Source: Pseudomonadota bacterium (GTDB lineage Bacteria > Pseudomonadota > Alphaproteobacteria > Sphingomonadales > Sphingomonadaceae). From it: DNA of 18,157 bases. The translations under genes were made by a program, and so were the position numbers. The stretch lies in contig JARXKO010000002.1 in assembly GCA_030271595.1 (NCBI GenBank), positions 6,456 through 24,612 of the forward strand, read 5' to 3'. The notes beneath the pieces are model-generated. The model did no database searches. It had not been told where the DNA came from and was given only the letters and a program-made list of their open reading frames with translations. Of the stretch, positions 1 to 6,733 are shown in pieces. Position 1 is the stretch's first letter, and each line of letters opens with the position of its first letter.

Positions 1-444
1 GTCCTCGGCGCTCGACACGACGATATTGCTGAACGGTTCGGGGCTGGCGTTGACGATCGCCCGCGCACCGGACTTTCCGGCATGGGCGAGGAAGGCCGCA
101 CCGCCGCCAAGCAGGAAGCTCGCGATTTGCCAGCCGGGATCGGCGCTGTTGACGATCGCCGCCGCCAGAAGCGCCCCGCCGACCGGGCGGATGACGCTGT
201 GGATCGTGTCCCACAGGCTATCGACCCAGGCGATCTTGTCGGCGAAGAATTCGGCCAGTGTGCCGATACCCGCGGCACCGATCACCCACCAGCTGGCAAG
301 GGCCGTCAGTGCGTGGAGCTGGTCGGGCAGCGCGATCCAGCCAAAGCGCATGGCGAGGCCGGTGACGAGGGTAACCAGATACAGGCGCCACCCGGCCAGC
401 AGGCTGGTCGAGGCGGCCAGCGCGACCAGTTGGACGGGGTTCAA
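1..444 (-). CDS. DUF4126 family membrane protein (partial, C-terminus outside window)
   Basis: The reverse strand reads open from a TTG at 444-442 to the window edge, giving 148 codons with no stop. The translation starts (M)NPVQLVALAAS and contains AMRFGWIALP (31-40), EFFADKIAWVDSLWD (65-79) and RPVGGALLAAA (86-96). This is the pattern I recognise as DUF4126, a family of small integral membrane proteins of unknown function. Hydrophobic segments lie near residues 4-30, 50-66, 88-100 and 106-121. The TTG start overlaps the TGA stop of the slipin gene as TTGA, which implies translational coupling and explains the unusual start codon. In many bacteria the gene next to a slipin encodes an NfeD partner; here this unrelated membrane protein holds that place. 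Family assignment is from sequence memory. Function is unknown. Confidence 0.72.
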   Translation of the reverse strand, partial: MNPVQLVALAASTSLLAGWRLYLVTLVTGLAMRFGWIALPDQLHALTALASWWVIGAAGIGTLAEFFADKIAWVDSLWDTIHSVIRPVGGALLAAAIVNSADPGWQIASFLLGGGAAFLAHAGKSGARAIVNASPEPFSNIVVSSAED

Positions 445-1220
445 GTCTCTTCCTCGATCGTCGGCAAGCCGGCAATCTTGCGCGCCGCGTGGAGGAGCTC
501 GACCGGGAGCATGGCGACGATCGTGCTGTTATGCTCGGTGCCAATCTCGGACAGGGTTTGCAACCGCCGCAATTCGAGCGCGCCGGGCGAGGCGCTGATG
601 ATGTCGGCGGCTTCGGACAGCTTCTTTGCCGCGACCTGCTCGCCCTCGGCCTTGATGATCCGGGCGCGCTTTTCGCGGATCGCTTCGGCCTCGCGAGCGA
701 TGGCGCGCTGCATCTGCTCGGGGATGTCGACATCCTTGATCTCGACCGAATCGACCTCGACGCCCCATTTCAGCGAGGCTTCGCGAAGCAGCTCTTGGAG
801 CCGGGCATTGATCGACAGCCGGTCTTTCAGCATGTTGTCGAGGTCGCTCTGGCCGATGGCATCGCGCAGCGCGGTCTCCGCCGCCTGGATCGTCGCGCCC
901 TTCCAGTCTTCGACCGAGGTCACGACCTGAACCGGCGTGTCGGCGCGAAACCACAACACCGCATTGACGCGCACCGCGACGCCGTCGCGGGTGATCGTTT
1001 CCTGGGTTTCGAGCTGATAGGTGATGGTCCGGGTGTCGACCCTGACGACCCGGTCGACGAAGGGGATCAGCCAGTACCAGCCCGGGCCCTTGGTCACCCC
1101 GAGCCGACCGAGGCGGAACAGGACCCCGCGCTGATATTCCTGGTTGATGCCGAAGCTCTTGAGCACGAACACCAGCGCGAATATCAGCAGTGGAACGAGC
1201 ACGGCCAGGAACGGGATCAT
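441..1220 (-). CDS. Slipin / stomatin-like SPFH-domain membrane protein
   Basis: This 259-aa protein has one N-terminal hydrophobic segment (about residues 3-20). An SPFH/band-7 domain follows, with the family pattern EYQRGVLFRLGR (28-39), GPGWYWLIPFVDR (45-57) and VDTRTITYQLETQETITRDGV. The C-terminal half (about 165-205) is charged, Ala/Glu/Lys-rich and probably coiled coil. Family members form membrane-anchored oligomers in ordered lipid patches and often work with a membrane protease or an NfeD partner; no protease gene is visible here. A GAGGAG Shine-Dalgarno (1233-1228 on the reverse strand) lies 7 nt before the ATG and supports the start. The stop overlaps the TTG of the DUF4126 gene, and 33 bp separate it from the thiolase upstream. 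FtsH-associated HflC/HflK-like proteins are less likely because the sequence and length follow slipins. Confidence 0.9.
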   Translation of the reverse strand: MIPFLAVLVPLLIFALVFVLKSFGINQEYQRGVLFRLGRLGVTKGPGWYWLIPFVDRVVRVDTRTITYQLETQETITRDGVAVRVNAVLWFRADTPVQVVTSVEDWKGATIQAAETALRDAIGQSDLDNMLKDRLSINARLQELLREASLKWGVEVDSVEIKDVDIPEQMQRAIAREAEAIREKRARIIKAEGEQVAAKKLSEAADIISASPGALELRRLQTLSEIGTEHNSTIVAMLPVELLHAARKIAGLPTIEEET

Positions 1221-1253
1221 CTTACTTCTCCTCGGCCGACTACCCTAAGCGCG

Positions 1254-2432
1254 TTACAGCACCTCGAACAGCCCGGCGGCGCCCATGCCGCCACCGACGC
1301 ACATGGTGACGACGACATATTTGACGCCGCGGCGCTTGCCTTCGATCAGCGCGTGGCCCGTCATGCGCGCGCCGCTCATGCCGTAAGGGTGGCCGATCGA
1401 GATCGATCCGCCATCGACGTTGAGGCGGTCATCGGGAATGCCGAGCTGCTCGGCGCTGTAAATGACCTGCACCGCGAACGCCTCGTTCAATTCCCACAGG
1501 CCGATGTCGTCGACCTTGAGGTCGAAGCGACCAAGCAGCTTGGTCACCGCTGCAACCGGTCCGATGCCCATTTCATCGGGCTCGGTACCCGCCACCGCCA
1601 TCCCCACGTAGCGGCCCATCGGGGTCAGTCCGCGCTGCTCGGCCACCTTGGCTTCCATCAGGATCGAAGCCGAGCTTCCGTCCGACAACTGGCTGGCATT
1701 GCCCGCGGTGATCGAGGTGTCGGGGCCGAGGACGGGGTTGAGTGCCGACAGGCCTTCGAGGGTGGTGTCGGCGCGATTGCCTTCATCCTTGGCGATCGTC
1801 ACCTCGCGCTGCGACACGTCGCCGGTTTCCTTGTCCTTGACCATCATCGTGGTGGTGACCGGGACAATTTCTGCATCGAAGCGGCCCGCGGCCTGCGCCG
1901 CCGCGGTGCGTTGCTGCGAGCGCAGAGCATATTCGTCCTGCCGATCGCGGCCGATACCGTAGCGGCGGGTGACCGTCTCGGCGGTCTGCAGCATCGGCAT
2001 GTAGACGGTCTTGTGCATCGCGACGAGCGACGGGTCCATGGCGATCCGCATTTCCGGCGTCTGCACCATCGAGATCGAATCCTGCCCGCCTGCGGCGACG
2101 ATATCCATGCGGTCGGTGATGATTTGTTTGGCAGCAGTGGCGATGGCCATCAGCCCGGACGAGCACTGGCGATCGATCGTCATTCCCGAAACGGTGACCG
2201 GGCAGCCGGCGCGCAGCGCGACCTGGCGCCCGATATTGCCGAATTGCGTGCCCTGGGTCAGCACCGCGCCCCACACGACATCGTCGATCTCGCCGGCATC
2301 GATCCCGGCGCGCTCGATCGCCGGGGTCAGCGAAAAGGCACCGAGGGTCGCGCCGGGGGTTGCGTTGAACGCGCCTTTGTACGCGCGGCCAATCGGGGTT
2401 CGGGCGGTGGAAACAATGACTGCGTCGCGCAT
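1254..2432 (-). CDS. Acetyl-CoA C-acyltransferase (thiolase)
   Basis: Thiolases catalyse CoA-dependent cleavage of 3-ketoacyl-CoA, or the reverse condensation, in the cytoplasm. The 392-aa length is normal for the family. Catalytic landmarks are present: the nucleophilic Cys90 in DRQCSSG, the NEAF motif at 316-319, His348 in [10 protein letters not shown], and the general-acid Cys378 in CVGGGMG. The ATG at 2432 is preferred over the GTG one codon upstream (2435). A GAGGAG ribosome-binding site at 2444-2439 sits 6 nt before the ATG but only 3 nt before the GTG. That site overlaps the stop codon of the upstream MaoC gene, so the two are probably translated together. The MaoC neighbour suggests beta-oxidation-like or related acyl-CoA metabolism. 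Whether it is degradative (FadA-like) or biosynthetic (PhaA-like) cannot be settled from motifs. Confidence 0.95.
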   Translation of the reverse strand: MRDAVIVSTARTPIGRAYKGAFNATPGATLGAFSLTPAIERAGIDAGEIDDVVWGAVLTQGTQFGNIGRQVALRAGCPVTVSGMTIDRQCSSGLMAIATAAKQIITDRMDIVAAGGQDSISMVQTPEMRIAMDPSLVAMHKTVYMPMLQTAETVTRRYGIGRDRQDEYALRSQQRTAAAQAAGRFDAEIVPVTTTMMVKDKETGDVSQREVTIAKDEGNRADTTLEGLSALNPVLGPDTSITAGNASQLSDGSSASILMEAKVAEQRGLTPMGRYVGMAVAGTEPDEMGIGPVAAVTKLLGRFDLKVDDIGLWELNEAFAVQVIYSAEQLGIPDDRLNVDGGSISIGHPYGMSGARMTGHALIEGKRRGVKYVVVTMCVGGGMGAAGLFEVL

Positions 2433-2438
2433 CACATA

Positions 2439-2444
2439 CTCCTC
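2439..2444 (-). promoter_or_regulatory. Shine-Dalgarno GAGGAG of the thiolase gene, overlapping the MaoC stop
   Basis: The reverse strand reads GAGGAG 6 nt before the thiolase ATG (2432). Its first two bases lie in the TGA stop codon (2445-2443) of the preceding MaoC gene. The spacing decides the start in favour of ATG over the upstream GTG, and it indicates translational coupling. Confidence 0.7.
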
Positions 2445-2898
2445 AAACTACCATCAGGCCGAGCCACAAAGCGGTCATGGCGGGCTTGTCCTCGCCTTCG
2501 ATCTCGACCGTGACCCGGTGGCGAATCAAGACCCTTCCCGGCCCTTTCTCGCCAACCGAGTCAAGGGTGAAGCGGCCGCGGATCCGCTTTCCGGCCCGCA
2601 CCGGGGCCAGGAAGCGCACTTCCTCAAGCCCGTAATTGATCGCCATTTTAAGGCTGTCGGGAAGGAGCATCGCCTCCGCCCCCATACGCGACAATAAAGA
2701 CAGGGTCAGGAACCCATGCGCGATGGTCCCGCCGAACTGGCTCGCCGCCGCCGCCGCCGGATCGACGTGGATGAACTGGCGGTCCTCGGTCGCATCGGCG
2801 AAAGCGTCGATCCTGTCCTGGCCGATCGCGATCCATGACGACACGCCAACCTCCTCGCCGACCTTGGAGCGGATGGTCTCGAGGCTGGCGAGGGGCAT
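2443..2898 (-). CDS. MaoC family dehydratase (R-specific enoyl-CoA hydratase-like)
   Basis: This 151-aa hot-dog-fold protein is of the NodN/MaoC type. The hydratase motif is seen in [13 protein letters not shown] (35-47), where Asp39 and His44 have the five-residue spacing of the catalytic Asp/His pair in R-specific enoyl-CoA hydratases. [15 protein letters not shown] (55-69) is the second family signature. The likely reaction is hydration of trans-2-enoyl-CoA to (R)-3-hydroxyacyl-CoA, or the reverse dehydration; the exact substrate is unknown. The ATG at 2898 overlaps the TGA of the MscS-like gene as ATGA, and the stop overlaps the thiolase ribosome-binding site. The gene therefore sits in the middle of a coupled cluster. 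A run of GCC triplets (about 2744-2758) encodes the Ala stretch at residues 48-52. Confidence 0.92.
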   Translation of the reverse strand: MPLASLETIRSKVGEEVGVSSWIAIGQDRIDAFADATEDRQFIHVDPAAAAASQFGGTIAHGFLTLSLLSRMGAEAMLLPDSLKMAINYGLEEVRFLAPVRAGKRIRGRFTLDSVGEKGPGRVLIRHRVTVEIEGEDKPAMTALWLGLMVV

Positions 2899-4025
2899 CA
2901 GCGCCTGGCCTTGGGCGGCTTTGCGGGCGGTGTACCATAGGGCATGACCAGCGTGCCGTCGGGGGCAGCGGTAAAGGTCGTCTGGGTGGGATAGGCAAGC
3001 GCGATCCCGCGTTCGGCAAGCAGCGTCAACAGGGCGAGGCAGATATCGGATCGATGCTTGGCAAGCGCGTCGAAATCGATCGAGCGGTCGTCATAAACCA
3101 GTTCATAGTCGATGCCGTTTGGACCGAGCGCCTTGATGCAACAGCGCACCAGCCGGCAGCTCGCTGTCGGCGACACCGCTTGCTCGGCGATAGCAGGCAG
3201 TTGCTCGAGCAACTCGGGCGCGGTGCGATAGACCAGTCCGAACGGCAGCCAGATGCGCCGCGCCCTGGCACTGGCGAGATTATGGATCTGCTGGTCGAGC
3301 AAATTCTTGTTCGACATGATCACTTGTTCGCCGCCCTGGGCGCGGACGCGCGTGGTCTTGAGGCCGATCTGCTCGACGGTCCCGGTGGTGTCGCCGAAGC
3401 GGATCGTGTCGCCGCGCCGGAATGGGCGGTCGAAGACGATGCTCAAGGCCGCGAACAGGTCCGAGAAGATGCCTTGGGCGGCAAGGCCGATGGCGATGCC
3501 GCCAATGCCCAGGCCCGCGACCAGGGTGGTGACGTTGACTCCCAGATTGTCGAGAATGAAGATCGCGGCCAGCGCAAAAACGGTGACGCTGATCAGCACC
3601 CGGACGATCGACATGGCGTTGCCGAGCGTGGTTTCGCCCGGCTCCTCGCCGACCCGGTGGCGGACCGCGCCAACCACCAGTTCGCGCACCCACACCGCCA
3701 TTTGCACCGCCAGGGCGATGATGAAGAAGACCGCCACGACTCGGCCGATTGGCGGCGGGGCGGCGACATAATTGGTGACGATGTCGAGCGCCGCCGCGAT
3801 CATGAAAATTACCAGAGTTCTGGCCAGGACCGAGCCGATGACTCCGGTCCAATTGCGGCAATTGGGGTGGCGCTCGACGATCCGCTGGCCGATCAGCCTG
3901 AGCACCAACATGGCCGCGACCAACGCCGCTGCGACGATCGCGCCGGCGATCAGACCGTCGCGATTGGCAAACAACCATTCGAGCAGATTGTGCGTGCTTC
4001 CGACGGGGTTGATCGTGCCTTTCAC
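2898..4025 (-). CDS. MscS family mechanosensitive ion channel
   Basis: This 375-aa inner-membrane protein has hydrophobic helices near residues 23-43, 66-86, 94-116 and 138-158. The pore-lining TM3-like helix at about 164-200 is rich in Gly/Ala (LVAGLGIGGIAIGLAAQ) and is followed by the family signature FDRPFRRGDTI (198-208). The cytoplasmic beta domain follows (GTVEQIGLKTTRVR, 215-228; VIMSNKNLL, 235-243), then an alpha/beta C-terminal domain. Such channels open under membrane tension and release solutes during hypo-osmotic shock. The start is GTG at 4025 with AGGG 4 nt upstream; no better ATG lies nearby. The stop overlaps the MaoC start (ATGA), and 31 bp separate the gene from the topoisomerase IB stop upstream. 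It has more predicted N-terminal helices than the three of E. coli MscS. Confidence 0.93.
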   Translation of the reverse strand: MKGTINPVGSTHNLLEWLFANRDGLIAGAIVAAALVAAMLVLRLIGQRIVERHPNCRNWTGVIGSVLARTLVIFMIAAALDIVTNYVAAPPPIGRVVAVFFIIALAVQMAVWVRELVVGAVRHRVGEEPGETTLGNAMSIVRVLISVTVFALAAIFILDNLGVNVTTLVAGLGIGGIAIGLAAQGIFSDLFAALSIVFDRPFRRGDTIRFGDTTGTVEQIGLKTTRVRAQGGEQVIMSNKNLLDQQIHNLASARARRIWLPFGLVYRTAPELLEQLPAIAEQAVSPTASCRLVRCCIKALGPNGIDYELVYDDRSIDFDALAKHRSDICLALLTLLAERGIALAYPTQTTFTAAPDGTLVMPYGTPPAKPPKARR

Positions 4026-4056
4026 CGCGCCCTAGTGGCGTCCGCCGGCGGCGGGA

Positions 4057-5064
4057 TCAAGTCTTGGCTGCCGCCTTCGCTCGCCGCCGCGGCTTGCGCG
4101 AGAGGAAGTCGAGCAAGGCGACTTCGGCCGAAGACAGGCGCTTGCGCGCCCGCGGCCGCTCCATCCCGTCGAGCGGGTCGCGGGCGCTGGCCGCGACGGC
4201 CTCGATCAACCCGGGGTGAACATAGGCCTTGCGGCTGACCGCGACGGTATTGCCAAGCGCTTCGGCGACCGGCTCGATGACCGTCTTGACCGTGATCCGG
4301 GCATCGTCCTTTTTCTTGAGCAGCTGGTCGAGCGCGATGACACTCGCGCCCCAGGTGCGGAAATGCTTGGCGGTGAATTCGCCGCCGCTCTTGTCCTTGA
4401 TATAGGCGTTGACGTCGCTCGAGGTGACCGGCCTCGGCTCGCCGTCGCCATTCACATATTGAAACAACATCTGGCCGGGCAGCTCCTGGCAGCGTTTGAC
4501 CACGCGCTTCAAATGGCCGTCGGTCAGCGACAGTTCGTGGACGATGCCATGCTTGCCGGTGAAGCGCATCGCCAGCTTGCTGCCGCGGCGGCGCAGGTGG
4601 CGGGTCCTCAACGTGGTCGCGCCGAAGCTCTTGTTCGACTGGGCATATTGTTCATTGCCAACCCGGATATGTTCGGTGTCGAGCAGCCGCACAATTGCCG
4701 CGAGCACCGTCTCCCGCTCCATCGTGCGGCGCTTCAAATCGCGCTCGACGTGGCGGCGGAGCCTGGGCAATGCCTTGCCGAATTCCTTGAGGCCATCGAA
4801 CTTGGAGGCCGAACGCTTGGCGGTGAAATCGGGGTGGTAGCGATATTGCTTTCTGCCGCGCGCATCGATCCCGGTGGCTTGTAAATGCCCTTCGGGGTCG
4901 GTGCAGAACCAGGCGTCGGTATAAGCGGGGGGCAGTCCGATGGCGTTGAGCCGGTCGATTTCCTCGCGGTCGGTGATGCGGTTCTTCCGGGTATCGTAAT
5001 ATGCCCAGGCGCGGCCGCTCTTCTCGCGCGTGAAGCCGGGTTCACTGTCGCTGCTATGGCGCAT
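4057..5064 (-). CDS. DNA topoisomerase IB (poxvirus/bacterial type)
   Basis: This enzyme relaxes supercoiled DNA through a 3'-phosphotyrosyl intermediate without ATP. The protein is 335 aa, the usual size for bacterial TopIB. The N-terminal DNA-clamp region spans about 10-85, with LPPAYTDAWFCTDPEGHLQATGIDARGR-type residues at 44-71. The catalytic domain follows. Visible active-site candidates are Arg134 (HIRVGNEQY), Lys171 (TGKHG), Arg236 (HFRTW), Asn272 and the nucleophile Tyr281 (SRKAYVHP). The 9-residue gap between Asn272 and Tyr281 matches my recollection of the Deinococcus enzyme. The C-terminus is basic (RKPRRRAKAAAK). I chose ATG 5064 over a TTG one codon upstream; neither has a clear ribosome-binding site. 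This is the first gene of the minus-strand cluster and is divergent from the PfpI gene. Confidence 0.95.
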   Translation of the reverse strand: MRHSSDSEPGFTREKSGRAWAYYDTRKNRITDREEIDRLNAIGLPPAYTDAWFCTDPEGHLQATGIDARGRKQYRYHPDFTAKRSASKFDGLKEFGKALPRLRRHVERDLKRRTMERETVLAAIVRLLDTEHIRVGNEQYAQSNKSFGATTLRTRHLRRRGSKLAMRFTGKHGIVHELSLTDGHLKRVVKRCQELPGQMLFQYVNGDGEPRPVTSSDVNAYIKDKSGGEFTAKHFRTWGASVIALDQLLKKKDDARITVKTVIEPVAEALGNTVAVSRKAYVHPGLIEAVAASARDPLDGMERPRARKRLSSAEVALLDFLSRKPRRRAKAAAKT

Positions 5065-5150
5065 CAAAAACTCGCAAGCCGGAGAAACATCGGTCAGATA
5101 AGCGAGTTGGGGTCCGCAAGTTCCACCATTGACCGACCAGGACAGATTAA
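5065..5150. promoter_or_regulatory. Divergent intergenic region between topoisomerase IB and DJ-1/PfpI genes
   Basis: These 86 bp separate two divergent starts and must hold the promoter of the minus-strand cluster and probably that of the PfpI gene. I could not identify convincing -35/-10 pairs. An inverted repeat AACTCGC (5069-5075) / GCGAGTT (5102-5108) spans 40 bp and could form a weak leader hairpin or a binding site, but arms of this length may be chance. Confidence 0.4.
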
Positions 5151-5693
5151 ATGCCAGCGATCCGCGATTGCTCGATCCTCATCATCGCCACCGACCGCTT
5201 CGAGGAATCGGAACTGTTCGGCCCGCTCGACATCCTTCGCGGCAAGGGCGCACGGGTCGCGCTGGCGTCGCTGGATAGGGATCCGATCCAGGCGACGGTC
5301 CACGACGATCCGGGCAAGGTCATCCGCCCCGATCTGGTCGTGGGCGATGTAGTGGTCGATGACTATGACGCGCTGCTGCTGCCGGGCGGGGTCGGCAATC
5401 CCGACCGGCTACGCACCGAACAGGCGGTCATCGACCTCATTCGTGCCTTCGCCGATGCGGGCAAGCCCGTGGCCGCGATCTGCCACGGGCCGTGGCTGCT
5501 GGTCGAAGCCGACCTTTTGCGAGGCCGCACGGCGACCAGCTGGCCATCGATCCGGACCGATTTGCGCAACGCCGGCGCCGACGTGATCGACGAGCCGGCG
5601 GTGACCTGCGGCAACATCATTACCAGCCGCAATCCAGGCGACGTTCCGGCATTCACGCAGGCGTTGATCGACGCGCTCGAAGCGCAGGCCTAA
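5151..5693 (+). CDS. DJ-1/PfpI family protein (class I glutamine amidotransferase-like)
   Basis: This 180-aa protein has the Rossmann-like flavodoxin fold of the family. An N-terminal strand (SILIIATDRFEESEL, 8-22) supplies the conserved Glu near position 18. DYDALLLPGGVGNPDRLR (71-88) is followed by the nucleophile elbow AAICHGPWLL (108-117) with Cys111-His112, and by TSWPSIRTDLRNAGA. Family members act as deglycases, proteases or chaperones, often under oxidative or carbonyl stress; the specific activity cannot be told from sequence. The start ATG has only a weak AGGA upstream. A small inverted repeat with a short T run directly follows the stop, suggesting a monocistronic unit. It is divergent from topoisomerase IB. 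Confidence 0.92.
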   Translation: MPAIRDCSILIIATDRFEESELFGPLDILRGKGARVALASLDRDPIQATVHDDPGKVIRPDLVVGDVVVDDYDALLLPGGVGNPDRLRTEQAVIDLIRAFADAGKPVAAICHGPWLLVEADLLRGRTATSWPSIRTDLRNAGADVIDEPAVTCGNIITSRNPGDVPAFTQALIDALEAQA

Positions 5694-5710
5694 CCTTGAT
5701 GCAAGGTTTT
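5692..5710 (+). terminator. Possible Rho-independent terminator after the PfpI gene
   Basis: AACCTTG (5692-5698) and CAAGGTT (5702-5708) form a perfect 7-bp stem around an ATG triloop, followed by a T run ending at 5710. The stem begins inside the TAA stop codon. The T tract is short (four T) and the stem has only three G-C pairs, so efficiency may be low. Confidence 0.45.
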
Positions 5711-5727
5711 GCTGATAACCGATCGGC

Positions 5728-6138
5728 ATGGAAGCGTTCACCGTTGCCACGATCGAGGCCGGAATCGACGGTGCCGCTGCGGCAGCGATAGCCGGCGCCA
5801 CCGGTTTTGCCGCGGCGACCCTGCTCGACGGCGGGTACGGCCCGTCGTTCGCTCGGGGGCTCGTGGTCGCGGTTATCATGTTCGCAATGGTCAGGCGGGG
5901 GCTTGGGAAAATCCCCGGCAGCAGCGTGGCACGCCGGCAAGCGTCGTTGCTGGACGACGAGCTTGGCGAGCTTCCCTCGGAGTCGCGGGTTGTGCAGCTA
6001 TTCGGGCCGAAGCCGAGTTCAGGCGTAGTCGGATTGCGCAGCGACCGCAGCCAGGGATCGCCGGGACCGGCCGCACCCGCCGGCGATCCGGATTCCATGG
6101 TGGACGCGCTGCACCAGCTCCGGCGGAGTTTGCGCTGA
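5728..6138 (+). CDS. Hypothetical protein with two N-terminal membrane segments
   Basis: I do not recognise this 136-aa protein. Residues 14-33 (Ala/Gly-rich) and 43-56 (GLVVAVIMFAMV) are hydrophobic and could form a membrane hairpin. The remainder is a soluble tail containing DDELGELPSESRVVQLFGPKP (76-96) and a low-complexity Pro/Gly/Ala stretch (about 109-122). It ends with a short basic helix (VDALHQLRRSLR). Codon use matches the surrounding genes and the frame is open from an ATG 34 bp after the PfpI stop. The hairpin in that gap suggests it may have its own transcript. It converges with the next minus-strand gene: its TGA at 6136-6138 directly abuts that gene's TAG. No function can be assigned. 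Confidence 0.65.
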   Translation: MEAFTVATIEAGIDGAAAAAIAGATGFAAATLLDGGYGPSFARGLVVAVIMFAMVRRGLGKIPGSSVARRQASLLDDELGELPSESRVVQLFGPKPSSGVVGLRSDRSQGSPGPAAPAGDPDSMVDALHQLRRSLR

Positions 6139-6471
6139 CTATTCTTCGATGGTCAGCGCTTCGATCTCGATTTCGACCGATCCATCCGCCGCGGGCCGGG
6201 GCACTCCGACCACGCAAATGTCGGCGACGATCAGGCCGGCGAGGCTGAATTCCGCTGCGGCGAGCCCGTCGCACAGTCGCGCACCCGCGGCGGCGGCATT
6301 GTCGCCGACGAGCCGGATGTGAATTTCGTGACGCTCGCCGGACAACGTCAGCGACTGCCAGTCGACCGAGCGGATGTTCGACATCAGGACCCGATCGCGG
6401 GGGGTTTGGGAGCGCTCGACCAGCGCCCGGTAAAGCGCCGCTGCGGCGGGCGAAATCGCCACCCGCATCAT
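6139..6471 (-). CDS. Conserved hypothetical protein (sphingomonad-type, 110 aa)
   Basis: This soluble protein of 110 aa (or 109 if the second ATG is used) contains LYRALVERSQTPRDRVLMS (14-32), the motif DWQSLTLSGERHEIHIRL (37-54), FSLAGLIVADICVVG (75-89) and an acidic C-terminus EIEIEALTIEE. I recall similar short proteins in sphingomonad genomes, without an assigned role; this is memory rather than a search result. No signal peptide or membrane segment is seen. The tandem ATGATG start overlaps the TGA stop of the upstream HTH-like gene, so the two are probably translated together. It converges with the hypothetical at 5728-6138 without a gap between stop codons. Codon use resembles that of its neighbours. 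Confidence 0.7.
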   Translation of the reverse strand: MMRVAISPAAAALYRALVERSQTPRDRVLMSNIRSVDWQSLTLSGERHEIHIRLVGDNAAAAGARLCDGLAAAEFSLAGLIVADICVVGVPRPAADGSVEIEIEALTIEE

Positions 6472-6641
6472 TGCGAGGATTCCAGATAAGCGATCACCCG
6501 GGCAACGGTCACGGGGCGCGGGTCCCGGCCATTGCGCAAGTCGAACACGAACCGCGGATCGCCGACAGCATCGCGTCCGAAACGGGTTGGCGGGACGTCA
6601 CAACGGCGCAAAAATTTCTCGACCTCTCTCAACAAATACAC
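6468..6641 (-). CDS. Small HTH-like conserved protein (57 aa)
   Basis: The core reads LLREVEKFLRRC, PPTRFGRDAVGDPRFVFDLRNGRDPRP, then VTVARVIAYL. This layout of an N-terminal helix, F-G-R, D-P-R-F-V-x-D-L-R-N-G-R and a final V-A-x-V helix recurs in short sphingomonad/alphaproteobacterial proteins and looks like a compact helix-turn-helix. DNA binding is inference. I chose GTG 6641 because AAGGA (6653-6649) lies 7 nt upstream, the best ribosome-binding site here, and because homologous-looking proteins begin near this point. The frame is also open to an ATG at 6710 (80 aa), but that start has poor translation signals and would place coding sequence over the likely promoter. The gene is divergent from the S24 regulator and overlaps the start of the next gene (ATGATG). 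Confidence 0.68.
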   Translation of the reverse strand: MYLLREVEKFLRRCDVPPTRFGRDAVGDPRFVFDLRNGRDPRPVTVARVIAYLESSQ

Positions 6642-6648
6642 ATTGGGT

Positions 6649-6653
6649 TCCTT
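6649..6653 (-). promoter_or_regulatory. Shine-Dalgarno AAGGA supporting the GTG start of the HTH-like gene
   Basis: On the reverse strand AAGGA is followed by seven bases and then GTG (6641-6639). The upstream ATG at 6710 lacks a comparable site, so this decides in favour of the shorter 57-aa product. Confidence 0.55.
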
Positions 6654-6693
6654 GGTCTTGCGACTCGGCGGCCCATTTATTCCCAACGCAATT

Positions 6694-6717
6694 CCTACTT
6701 GTCTAGGCATTTACCTA
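6694..6717. promoter_or_regulatory. Candidate operator: three CCTA/TAGG half-sites at 10-bp spacing
   Basis: CCTA (6694-6697), TAGG (6704-6707) and CCTA (6714-6717) alternate in orientation with start-to-start spacing of exactly 10 bp. They form two overlapping dyads (CCTA-N6-TAGG and TAGG-N6-CCTA). They lie in the AT-richer spacer between the HTH-like gene and the S24 regulator. The third half-site overlaps a TATAAC (6716-6721) near the S24 gene. On the reverse strand TAGACA (6706-6701), 17 bases, then GAATAA could be a promoter for the HTH-like gene, and the sites would cover it. Binding by the S24 protein itself is inferred from the autoregulation usual in that family. Confidence 0.45.
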
Positions 6718-6733
6718 TAACTATGAGGAAACC

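Noticed and set aside
489..2513. Long open frame on the plus strand (about 674 codons) across the slipin and thiolase genes
   Set aside because: It is antisense to two clear, motif-bearing genes, is rich in His/Arg/Asp as expected for a GC-rich shadow frame, and shows no domain.
2744..2758. GCC triplet run in the MaoC gene
   Set aside because: It simply encodes a short alanine stretch in a GC-rich genome. No evidence of phase variation, and a triplet repeat would not shift the frame.
2835..4238. Plus-strand open frame of about 467 codons over the MscS gene
   Set aside because: Antisense to an intact MscS-family gene, with no recognisable domain and no ribosome-binding site.
5069..5108. Inverted repeat AACTCGC / GCGAGTT between topoisomerase IB and PfpI
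   Set aside because: Arms of 7 bp with a 26-bp loop are close to chance; noted in the spacer entry but not promoted to a riboswitch or operator.
6642..6663. Possible alphaproteobacterial SOS box (GTTC-N7-GTTC) near the S24 gene
   Set aside because: Only one GTTC half is present; the second half reads TTGC, so the match is too weak.
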